The notes below the pieces were generated by a model that made no database searches, was not told the DNA's origin, and was given only the letters and a program-made list of their open reading frames with translations. DNA of 64,000 nt from Flavobacterium sp. CF108. GTDB taxonomy: Bacteria; Bacteroidota; Bacteroidia; Flavobacteriales; Flavobacteriaceae. Location: contig NZ_FQWW01000006.1 of NCBI RefSeq assembly GCF_900129795.1, forward strand, positions 186,001-250,000, in the 5' to 3' direction. The translations under genes and the position numbers were made by a program. Numbering within the stretch: the stretch's first letter is position 1; every line of letters begins with the position of its first letter. Shown here in pieces: positions 15,421 through 24,403 of this stretch.

Positions 15421-17811
15421 ATGTTAAAACTTAATTTTTTATTAGTATTAAGACAATTAAAGAAAGATAAAAAAACATTTTTTATTAATCTTTTAGGAAC
15501 GTCTTTTGGTTTTACGGCTATCATCTTAATGTCATTATATATATCATATGAAAATAATTATGATGCATTTAATGAAAATAGTGAAAACTTGTTTAGAGTT
15601 GAAAGAACCGTTAATGATAAAAGCCAAAGTCAAATTTTTGACTCTACACCTTATGAACTGGCTAAAGAATTAAAATCATCATTTCCTGAAATAGGGAATG
15701 CTGTGGGGGCCAGAACTGTAAGCAATTATTTATCGGTAAGCGATGAAATATTTCCAAGAAACGAAGGGCTTATTACAGATAGCAATTTTCTGTCTATGTT
15801 TAGCTTTGATTTTTTAGAAGGCGATAAAAATACTGCTTTGAGCCAGCCAATGAGCATTGTGCTTTCAAAGTCATTGGCAGATAAACTATTCCCAAATGGA
15901 GCTGCCATTGGAAAAACGGTTTATATAAACAAGAAACACAACTTTACAGTTACAGGAGTTTTTGCTGATTATAGAAAAGACTCTCACATGAATATGGAGT
16001 ATATGATTTCGTATAGTTCTTATGAAGGTGTTTATGGTATAAAACCTGAAAAAGGATGGGCAGAAAGTTATGTAGCCACATATATTCAGGTAAAAGATAA
16101 AGATCAGGTTGATGAACTATCAAAAAAAATAGAAAAAACATTAGCAAATCATGTTGAAGAACAAGAAGGCACAACTGAGCTGTTAAGCCTAAGGCCAATT
16201 ACAGATATTTACCTTAAAACATTAGATGTACGAAGTGATGCTATGGGAGGTATACGAAATAATGTAATTGTTATTTATCTTTTTATTGCAGTGGCATTTT
16301 TTACAGGCTTTATAACAACTGTAAATTATATAAATCTTACAACTACCCAATTAGTCAACAGAGAATTGGAAATTGGAATGAAAAAAGTTTTGGGTATTTC
16401 GAAAGGACAATTGAGATATCAGTTTATTATCGAATCATTATTAATGGTATTTGGGGTTATAATTGTTTCATCAATATTAGTAAGTTCTATATTACCTCTT
16501 TTTAGTTTAGTTGTAGACAGAAACCTGTCATTAGGATTTAGCGGCAATTGGCTGTTCTTTTTAAAGGTATTTATTATTATTATATCATTAGGTCTTTTAA
16601 GTGGCTTATATCCTGTAATGTATCTTTCGTCATTAAAAATAAATTCTATTTTACAAGGAATTACTTCTATTAAAAGACGTACTTTTTTAAGAAAAGGTCT
16701 GGTGCTTTTTCAATTATTAATCGCCTTTCCTTTAATATTTCTTTCTGTTTTTATTATATCACAAATCAATTACTTAAATAACAAGGATACCGGATTTGAT
16801 AAACAAGATGTTCTATTAGCCTGGATTAAAACTCCTAATCCGGAAGACAGGGAATTGCTTAAAGTTATAAAAGATAAATTACTTCAAAACCCAAATGTTA
16901 TAGATTATTCCATCTCAACCGGCGCTCCCTTTTTTGCATCAGGAGATGAAATAAAATTAAACTGGGAAGGTGCAGAAGCAAATGATAAAATTTTAATGTC
17001 ATCTTATTCTGTTGATTATGATTTTCAGCGTACTTATAAGCTGGCAATGCTTAAAGGAAGATGGTTTTCTGAGGATTTTTCTACCGACGCCCAAAATTCG
17101 TGCGTTATTAATGAAACCGCGGCTAAACTTTTAGGATGGGAAAATCCAATAGGAAAAACGTTAGATGACGGTCGTTTAAAAGTTATTGGTGTTGTTAAAG
17201 ATTTTAACCAATTCTCTTTATTTCAAAAAATACCACCAATGATGTTATCAATGAATACTGATGACTTAGCTTATTCTCTTGTAAGTATAAAAACAAGAGG
17301 AGGCAACAGAACAGATACTCAAAAGTTTATTAATGAAACTTTCAATACAAATTTTATTGATGTACCTGTTGATTTTAGATTTTTGGATGTAGGGTTTGAT
17401 GAAGGTTTTATGACCGCATTACAAAATGTTATGAAGATATTCATTCTATTTTCAGTTATCTCTATTTTGTTGGTAATCATTGGTCTATACAGCTTGATCG
17501 CATTTTCATTAACCATGCAGAAAAAAATGATTGCCATACGAAAAGTATTGGGTGCAAGTACTAAAAGTCTTTTCTTACTTATTCTAAAAGAGTATATGAT
17601 TTTATACAGTATAGCATTAGCAATCAGTCTTATATTAACGTATTTCACAGTTATACAGGTTTCAAAGGTATTTGCGTACAGTGTAGGTATCCAATGGATT
17701 AATTTTTTAAGTGTAATCATAATGACCCTTGTTATTGTACTCTTTACAATATGCGGTAAAATTTGGTCTACCTCAAAAGAACATCCTTTAAATTCTATTA
17801 GTCGTTCCTAA
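15421..17811 (+). CDS. FtsX/MacB-type ABC permease without adjacent ATPase
   Basis: A 796-residue permease. One N-terminal membrane helix (about 20-42) is followed by a large periplasmic MacB_PCD-type domain, three helices (about 283-400), a fourth near 428-450, a second periplasmic domain, and three C-terminal helices (about 680-787). Motifs VNREIEIGMKKVLG-like (LVNRELEIGMKKVLGIS) and KKMIAIRKVLGAS are the repeated FtsX coupling segments. MacB-type systems move antibiotics, lipoproteins or peptides from the periplasm. No MacB ATPase or adaptor is encoded nearby, so the partner must be elsewhere. It sits 20 bp after the exporter gene, suggesting a role in self-resistance or in a second export step. 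Confidence 0.8.
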   Translation: MLKLNFLLVLRQLKKDKKTFFINLLGTSFGFTAIILMSLYISYENNYDAFNENSENLFRVERTVNDKSQSQIFDSTPYELAKELKSSFPEIGNAVGARTVSNYLSVSDEIFPRNEGLITDSNFLSMFSFDFLEGDKNTALSQPMSIVLSKSLADKLFPNGAAIGKTVYINKKHNFTVTGVFADYRKDSHMNMEYMISYSSYEGVYGIKPEKGWAESYVATYIQVKDKDQVDELSKKIEKTLANHVEEQEGTTELLSLRPITDIYLKTLDVRSDAMGGIRNNVIVIYLFIAVAFFTGFITTVNYINLTTTQLVNRELEIGMKKVLGISKGQLRYQFIIESLLMVFGVIIVSSILVSSILPLFSLVVDRNLSLGFSGNWLFFLKVFIIIISLGLLSGLYPVMYLSSLKINSILQGITSIKRRTFLRKGLVLFQLLIAFPLIFLSVFIISQINYLNNKDTGFDKQDVLLAWIKTPNPEDRELLKVIKDKLLQNPNVIDYSISTGAPFFASGDEIKLNWEGAEANDKILMSSYSVDYDFQRTYKLAMLKGRWFSEDFSTDAQNSCVINETAAKLLGWENPIGKTLDDGRLKVIGVVKDFNQFSLFQKIPPMMLSMNTDDLAYSLVSIKTRGGNRTDTQKFINETFNTNFIDVPVDFRFLDVGFDEGFMTALQNVMKIFILFSVISILLVIIGLYSLIAFSLTMQKKMIAIRKVLGASTKSLFLLILKEYMILYSIALAISLILTYFTVIQVSKVFAYSVGIQWINFLSVIIMTLVIVLFTICGKIWSTSKEHPLNSISRS

Positions 17812-17819
17812 AGGTTTAC

Positions 17820-17841
17820 CATGAATTTTAAAAAATTCATG
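17820..17841. repeat. Perfect palindrome after the FtsX-type permease
   Basis: CATGAATTTT (17820-17829) and AAAATTCATG (17832-17841) form 10-bp perfect arms with a 2-bp spacer, 8 bp after the permease stop. No T-run follows, so it is either a transcript-end hairpin of non-classical form or a binding site. The rest of the 232-bp gap holds a small stem (AAAATGT / ACATTTT, 18016-18032) just before the PKS start and no clear consensus promoter. Confidence 0.4.
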
Positions 17842-18043
17842 TTCCATAAAGATAGAATTCAATAATTAATTTCTATTAAGTATCCTATGTATTTACCACT
17901 AGCTATGCCTAAGTGGACAGGTATTTAATTGATTTTTTTTAAAGCTAAAAAAGTTAGTTGTTGGTTGTGTAATGAATTGATTTTCAATAAATATACATCC
18001 ATAAAATACAATAAAAAAATGTGCAACATTTTCAAAATAAATT

Positions 18044-21000
18044 ATGAAAGATCAAAATAAACCTATCGCAATTGTTGGTATTGGATGCCGATTTCCAGGG
18101 TCAAGTTCCTCTCCAGAGAAATTTTGGGAGATGTTATTAAACAAAACAGATGCAGTAATAGATGTACCATCAAATAGATGGGACAACAGACGCTTTTATG
18201 ACGAGAATGAAAAAAAAGCTGGTAAAATCAAAGCTAAACAAGGCGGATTTTTAAAAGAGGAAATAGAGTATTTTGATCCAATGTTTTTTGGAATCTCGCC
18301 TGTAGAGGCAGAATCATTAGATCCTCAGGAAAGAATATTGCTCGAGGTGGCTTATGAAGCTCTTGAAGATGCAGGAATGTCACTTGAACAATTAAGAGGT
18401 TCTGACACTGGAGTTTTTGTTGGAGGGTTCACATTTGATAATTATCTGCTAAAAACAGCTGCTGAAAACAAGCACTTAATAAACTCCCACACAGCTTTAG
18501 GAATTTCATTAACAATGCTTTCCAATAGATTATCCTATTTTCTGGATTTAAAAGGACCTTCTATTACTATCGATACTGCATGCTCATCCTCTTTGGTAGC
18601 AACGCATTATGCTTGTCAGAGTATTTGGAGAGGAGAATCTTCTATGGCTTTGGTAGGAGGTGTTAATCTATTACTTAAGCCAGAGGTTTCTCTGGTTATG
18701 AGCAAAGGTCAATTTCTTTCTAAACATTCCCGCTGTAAAACATTTGATAGCGATGCAGCTGGATATGTAAGAGGTGAAGGCGGCGGAGTAGTTGTTTTAA
18801 AACCTTATGAACAAGCTGTAAAAGATGGCGATCAAATATATGCCTTAATAAACGGAACTGGTGTAAACCAAGATGGGAATACAAATGGTATAACTGTACC
18901 AAATAAAAATTCTCAAATGCAGCTTATACAAAAAGTATACGAAGAAAGCGGCGTAACTAAAAAAGATATTCATTATGTTGAAGCCCATGGAACAGGTACA
19001 GCAGTTGGGGATGTTATTGAATTTAGCGCTCTGAACGAGAGTTTATTTGATGATAGAGATAAATGTTTGGTAGGATCTGTAAAGACTAATATTGGTCATT
19101 TAGAAGCCGCCTCTGGTGTAGCAGGATTAATTAAAACAGCATTGTCCCTTAAGAATAATGCAGTTCCGGCAAACTTACATTTTAATATTCCAAACCCGGC
19201 TTTAAATTATGAAAACAGCATATTAAAAGTACCTACTTTATTAGAAAAACTTCCGGAAGGAGTTGATTCTTATGCTTCGATAAATTCATTTGGTTATGGG
19301 GGAACAAATGCCCATGCAGTTTTAAAACAGTTTTCTTCCAGTAAAGAAGAAGTTCAATATGATTTAGAAAAAAAGGATCATTTTATCTTTCCTATCTGCG
19401 CAAGAAGTAAAAATGCGTTAAAAGAACTTGTATCTAAATATAAATCGCATATTGAAGATAAAGACAAAAATTTTGCACAGATACTTAGTAATGCTATTTA
19501 CAGAAGATCACTTCACTCAGATCGGTTAGCAATTGTTGCATCTTCAAAAGAAGAATTAATCGAAAAAATAGAAGCATTTGAAGAAGATATTTTAGTAAAA
19601 GGGGTAACTGCAGGAAATATTCTGGATAAGAAACCAAATATAGTTTTTGTATATACAGGAATGGGGCCGCAATGGTGGAAAATGGGTAGAGAACTCATCG
19701 AAAAAGAACCCGTTTTTTATAAGGCAGTTCAGGAATGTGATGATTATTTTAAGATCATTTCGGGCTGGTCAATTTTAGAAGAACTTCAAAAACCTGAAGA
19801 AACATCCAATATAAAAGAAACATCCATTGCACAGCCAGCAAACTTTGTTATCCAGGTTGCATTAACCAGATTACTGGAGCATTATGGAATTAATGCAGAT
19901 GCAGTAGTGGGACATAGTGTAGGTGAAGTAACATCGGCCTATATCTCAGGGGCACTTTCGCTGCAAGATGCATTACTGGTAAGCTACAACAGAAGCCGTT
20001 TACAGCATAAAACAGCTGGTAAAGGAACTATGCTGGCAGTTGGCCTGTCTGAAAAAGAAGCCAATGAAACTTTTAAAGAATTCAAAGATGTTTCTATTGC
20101 TGCAATAAACAGCCTTGATTCAGTAACATTAGCAGGTAATCAGGAAAGTCTTGAAAAATTAATTGAAAAATATGAATCGTCTGGAATATTTCACCGTCTG
20201 TTGGATGTTGAAGTTCCTTACCACAGCCCTGTAATGGATCTTATCGAGGATGAACTTCTGGAATCCCTTAAAGAGCTTAAAGGAAAAGAAACAGTTATTG
20301 ATCTTTATTCGACTGTAACAGCAGAAAAAATTTCAGGAGAGCAGATAAATAATGATTATTGGTGGAAAAATGTTCGCCAGCCCGTTCTATTTGCTAAAAC
20401 AATGGATTCTTTAATGAAAGATAAGTACAATGTATTTATTGAAGTTGGACCACATCCGGTTTTGAAAAATGCAATGATGGATTGCATGAAGAATAATGAA
20501 GCATGTCATTTTTTACAAACTCTTAATCGTAAAGAACCGGAGCAATTAAATTTCTTTGAAAATATTGCTGCCCTGTTTACTCTTGGAGTTCCTTTAAAAT
20601 GGGAGCGATGGGTTAATAAACTGCCGCACCTTTCTTTACCGTCATACCCATGGCAGAAAGAATATTATTGGCAGGAGTCTAATACTTCTCTTGAAAATAG
20701 AATAGGACGTAAAGGAAATGTTTTTTTAAACCAGCTAATAAATGCTCCGCAATTAACCTATAAAGTAGAGCTTAATAAATATTTTTTCCCTTTTTTAAAT
20801 GATCACGTTGTTCAGGATAGAGTAGTATTTCCAGGCGCTGGTTATGTAGTTGCAGGAATAGCATTTTATCAGCAGGAAATAAGCCAGGGAAATTCTTTTA
20901 GTCTTGAAAATATAAAGTTTCATCAAATGCTTGTTCTGGATGATTTGAAGGTACAAGACTTGTATACTTCCTATAATTCAAAAAATTCCAATTTTAGCAT

Positions 21001-24000
21001 TGACAGTAAAGATGTGGGCGATGAAACTGTCTGGGTACAAAGAGCTACAGGTAAATTTATTATAGGTGATTATATCAAAAGTGCTTCGCAGTTAGATTTA
21101 AAAGCAATATCTGATCGTTTAAATATAGTACATTCCAAAGAACAGATCTATGAAAGATTGAGCAAATCTAAACTTGATTACGGTCCTTACTTTAGAACCA
21201 TAAAAAATATTGATTCATCAAAAGAAGAATCAATTGCCAAAATAGAAGGCCACGCAGCGATTGAACATCAGGATGAATTTTTCATTCACCCAACTTTGTT
21301 AGATGCCTGTTTTCAATCAGTAGTTGTATTTGATGAGTCGGAGTTTGTACCTGTATCAATAGGGAAAATATACTGTTATTTTCCTCCGGGAACCAATTTT
21401 ATCTGTTATTCACGATTAATATCACGTTCAGATAGTTCAGTAGTAATTGATATGTCTATTTGTGATGAAAAAGGTAACGTAGCAATTGAGATAAAAGATT
21501 TCAAATGTCAAGAATTGAATGTAAAAGTTGAGGAAGAAGATACTTTTATTGACGATTGCTTGTTTGAGAACAATTGGATCGAAGAAAAAGCAGGTTTTGA
21601 TGCTATTCCGGATACCACAGGTGTAACCTATGTTTTTGCAGATGATTATTCTTTATGCGAGCCTCTTTTAAAACAACTGGCAGGTCGTGTTGTAGTTATA
21701 CAAGCAGGAACTAGTTTTAAAGAATTAGGCGAAAATTATTATATGGTAAATCCTGAAAATTTGGAAAGCATTCTCCAAATAGCAGAAAATGATTTCCAGT
21801 CTGATATTACATTAATTTATTTACCTGCAGATAATCAGGAAACTAATGAAAATTTGACAGTAAGTGAAGAATGCTTAAACCAAATAAAACCACTTTTAAA
21901 TATTGTTCGTTTCTTTTCTGAGAAATCACATCATAAACTTACTTTAAACCTGATAACTTATGGAAGTCAGATTGTTAATGAAGAAGATAAGATTACCTCA
22001 ATTACCTCTACAGTTTCACATGGTTTAGGAAGACTTATTGTAAATGAATTACCAAAATGGCAGGTTCGATTGATAGATTTTCAAAGAACCGATAGTCTGC
22101 TTATTTCAAAAGAAGACTGGAAGATTGCCCTGTATAAAATATACTCTGGAAAACCTTTTGAAGAAATTGCAATCAGACAAGATAAAATTTTTAGAAAAGG
22201 CACGAAAAAAAGAGAAGCAAAAGATTCAGTGTTATCCCTTGAAAATGTATTCTTTAAGGATAGATCAATGAAATTAGTGAGTTCAAAATCTAAACAATTA
22301 GAAGATTTATATTTTGAAAATACGGAAAGAGCAGAACTAAAGGCTGGTGAAATCGAAATTTTAATAGAAAATACCTCTATTAATTTCAAAGATTATTTAA
22401 AAGTATCTGGTAAAATTTATTCTGAAGCACTTGAAGGTACTTATGGTAAAAATGCAGTAGGAATTGACTGCGCTGGAATTATTACCCAGATTGGTGCTGG
22501 AGTAACCAAGTTTAAAGTAGGAGATAAAGTTATCGCCCTTGCCGCAGGTACGTTTCAATCTTATACCACTACGCCTGAACATTTAGCGGTAAAATGCCCT
22601 GAAAATTTAATTGAAGCAGAATCAAATATTGTCTTAAGTTATCTTACTGCTCTGTATTGTTTACGAGATAAGGCAAATCTGGGAAAAGGCGACAGAGTAC
22701 TTATACATAATGCTGCCGGCGGTGTAGGATTAGCGGCAATTAATTATGCCAATCTGGTAGGAGCTGAAATTTACGCGACTACCGGGAGCGAAGAGAAAAT
22801 GGATTACCTAAGATCTATAGGAATTAATCATGTATATAGTTCAAGAAGCCTTGATTTTGCTAAAGAAATTTTAGAAGATACTCAAGGTAAGGGAGTTGAT
22901 GTTATTTTAAGTGCATTACCAAAAGAAATGCTTTATCAGAGTTTGTCCATTTTAGCTTCTTATGGAACTTATTTAGAAATAGGTAAAAAGGATATTATAG
23001 ATAATTTCTCGCTTTCAATGCATTTCTTTAACAAAAACATTTCTTACATAGCTGTAGATATGGACAGAATGATAAGTGAGAGGCCTGAGAAAATTTCGAT
23101 GTTATTAAATGATGTTTCAGCTTATATTAAATCTGGAGAATTAAAAACCTTGCCTGTAAAAGTGTTTACGCCTAAGACTATATCAGACGGATTTCAACTT
23201 ATAGATGAAGGGAATCATATTGGTAAAGTAGTCATAAACTTTAAAGACCAGTTTATAGACGTCAAAAAACAAGGAGATACGATTTTTAAAAACGACAAAA
23301 CTTATGTAATTACCGGAGGAACAAAAGGTTTAGGTTTTGAAATAGGGAAATGGCTGGTTGATAATGGCGTTAGAAATTTAGCACTTTTAAGCAGAAGCGG
23401 TCTTAGTACTTCATTAGAAAGAGAGGCAGTTGCCGAAATGGAAAAGAAAGATGTCAATGTTAAGGTTTATGCGGCAGATGTCGCCGAAATGGACCAGATG
23501 AACAATGTATTTTCTCAAATTGAAAATGATCTTCCTGAGATTTCAAGTGTTTTCCATTGCGCTATGGTATTAGACGACGGATTTTTAATTGATATGAATG
23601 AGGATAGATTTAGAAAAGTGTTAAAGCCAAAGGTTGATGGTGCAATGAACCTGCATTACTTAACTAAAAACTTAAAGCTTGACAATTTTGTATTGTTTTC
23701 TTCAATATCCTCACTTATAGGGAATGTTGGGCAGGCCAATTACATTGTTGCAAATGCCTTGTTAGATTCATTTGCTTACGTACGAAAAAGTCAAGGCTTA
23801 CCTGCAACTACAATTAATCTTGGTGTTCTTTCAGAATCTGGTGTAGTATCTAGAAGCGAGAATCTGGAAATGATTCTTCAGGGAGTAGGAATTAGAAGTT
23901 TTACAAACAAACAAGTTTTGAGTGGATTAGAAAAAATACTTCATGAAAAACCAACACAAATAGGCTTTTTTGATTTGAACTGGGAACTTCTAAGTGTCAA

Positions 24001-24388
24001 TTTAAAGGAAAGCGGACAATTTATTTTCAAAGATTTAATTGATAGTAATCTGGGATCTGTTAATGGATTAAGTCAGGAACAAGATGCATGCTTAAGTGAT
24101 TTGCTTTCTTTAACCAGGATTTCTCAACAGGAATTTGTTGTGACATTCTTAAAAGAAGAATTATCCAAGATATTAAAAATGCCAAAAGATAGAATCCAAT
24201 CAGATAAAGGGATAGGTTTTTTAGGAATCGATTCGATTTTATCAATTGAATTACTAAGGGTGATCAACAACAAGTTTGCGTTAAAAATGTCTTCTATGGA
24301 AATCCTTGCGCTGCCTTCTGTAAATGGATTGTCTGCCATAATAATTGAAATGATTTTGAAACAAGTGAATTTGAATGTACAAGTTTAA
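18044..24388 (+). CDS. Highly reducing type I polyketide synthase (KS-AT-DH-ER-KR-ACP)
   Basis: A 2114-residue single-module synthase. KS about 8-430 with C180 (DTACSSSLVA), H315 (EAHGTGT) and H352. AT about 530-820 with nucleophile S625 (GHSVGEV) and a VPYHSP block. DH about 890-1180 with H921 and D1087 (HPTLLDACFQS); the usual HxxxGxxxxP motif has Asp in place of Gly. ER about 1400-1740 (IHNAAGGVGLAAI). KR about 1750-1935 with GGTKGLG, S1887, Y1900 and a B-type LDD motif. ACP with carrier S2064 (GIDSILS). The complete reducing set would give saturated extension. With no loading or release domain it may act iteratively to build or modify the lipid tail. It precedes the acyl-AMP-ligase NRPS by 15 bp. 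Confidence 0.9.
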   Translation: MKDQNKPIAIVGIGCRFPGSSSSPEKFWEMLLNKTDAVIDVPSNRWDNRRFYDENEKKAGKIKAKQGGFLKEEIEYFDPMFFGISPVEAESLDPQERILLEVAYEALEDAGMSLEQLRGSDTGVFVGGFTFDNYLLKTAAENKHLINSHTALGISLTMLSNRLSYFLDLKGPSITIDTACSSSLVATHYACQSIWRGESSMALVGGVNLLLKPEVSLVMSKGQFLSKHSRCKTFDSDAAGYVRGEGGGVVVLKPYEQAVKDGDQIYALINGTGVNQDGNTNGITVPNKNSQMQLIQKVYEESGVTKKDIHYVEAHGTGTAVGDVIEFSALNESLFDDRDKCLVGSVKTNIGHLEAASGVAGLIKTALSLKNNAVPANLHFNIPNPALNYENSILKVPTLLEKLPEGVDSYASINSFGYGGTNAHAVLKQFSSSKEEVQYDLEKKDHFIFPICARSKNALKELVSKYKSHIEDKDKNFAQILSNAIYRRSLHSDRLAIVASSKEELIEKIEAFEEDILVKGVTAGNILDKKPNIVFVYTGMGPQWWKMGRELIEKEPVFYKAVQECDDYFKIISGWSILEELQKPEETSNIKETSIAQPANFVIQVALTRLLEHYGINADAVVGHSVGEVTSAYISGALSLQDALLVSYNRSRLQHKTAGKGTMLAVGLSEKEANETFKEFKDVSIAAINSLDSVTLAGNQESLEKLIEKYESSGIFHRLLDVEVPYHSPVMDLIEDELLESLKELKGKETVIDLYSTVTAEKISGEQINNDYWWKNVRQPVLFAKTMDSLMKDKYNVFIEVGPHPVLKNAMMDCMKNNEACHFLQTLNRKEPEQLNFFENIAALFTLGVPLKWERWVNKLPHLSLPSYPWQKEYYWQESNTSLENRIGRKGNVFLNQLINAPQLTYKVELNKYFFPFLNDHVVQDRVVFPGAGYVVAGIAFYQQEISQGNSFSLENIKFHQMLVLDDLKVQDLYTSYNSKNSNFSIDSKDVGDETVWVQRATGKFIIGDYIKSASQLDLKAISDRLNIVHSKEQIYERLSKSKLDYGPYFRTIKNIDSSKEESIAKIEGHAAIEHQDEFFIHPTLLDACFQSVVVFDESEFVPVSIGKIYCYFPPGTNFICYSRLISRSDSSVVIDMSICDEKGNVAIEIKDFKCQELNVKVEEEDTFIDDCLFENNWIEEKAGFDAIPDTTGVTYVFADDYSLCEPLLKQLAGRVVVIQAGTSFKELGENYYMVNPENLESILQIAENDFQSDITLIYLPADNQETNENLTVSEECLNQIKPLLNIVRFFSEKSHHKLTLNLITYGSQIVNEEDKITSITSTVSHGLGRLIVNELPKWQVRLIDFQRTDSLLISKEDWKIALYKIYSGKPFEEIAIRQDKIFRKGTKKREAKDSVLSLENVFFKDRSMKLVSSKSKQLEDLYFENTERAELKAGEIEILIENTSINFKDYLKVSGKIYSEALEGTYGKNAVGIDCAGIITQIGAGVTKFKVGDKVIALAAGTFQSYTTTPEHLAVKCPENLIEAESNIVLSYLTALYCLRDKANLGKGDRVLIHNAAGGVGLAAINYANLVGAEIYATTGSEEKMDYLRSIGINHVYSSRSLDFAKEILEDTQGKGVDVILSALPKEMLYQSLSILASYGTYLEIGKKDIIDNFSLSMHFFNKNISYIAVDMDRMISERPEKISMLLNDVSAYIKSGELKTLPVKVFTPKTISDGFQLIDEGNHIGKVVINFKDQFIDVKKQGDTIFKNDKTYVITGGTKGLGFEIGKWLVDNGVRNLALLSRSGLSTSLEREAVAEMEKKDVNVKVYAADVAEMDQMNNVFSQIENDLPEISSVFHCAMVLDDGFLIDMNEDRFRKVLKPKVDGAMNLHYLTKNLKLDNFVLFSSISSLIGNVGQANYIVANALLDSFAYVRKSQGLPATTINLGVLSESGVVSRSENLEMILQGVGIRSFTNKQVLSGLEKILHEKPTQIGFFDLNWELLSVNLKESGQFIFKDLIDSNLGSVNGLSQEQDACLSDLLSLTRISQQEFVVTFLKEELSKILKMPKDRIQSDKGIGFLGIDSILSIELLRVINNKFALKMSSMEILALPSVNGLSAIIIEMILKQVNLNVQV

Positions 24389-24403
24389 AACGAACAGAAT
24401 TTT

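Noticed and set aside
17319..17720. 133-codon open frame on the minus strand
   Set aside because: Antisense to the conserved C-terminal membrane part of the FtsX-type permease; a shadow of its codon use.
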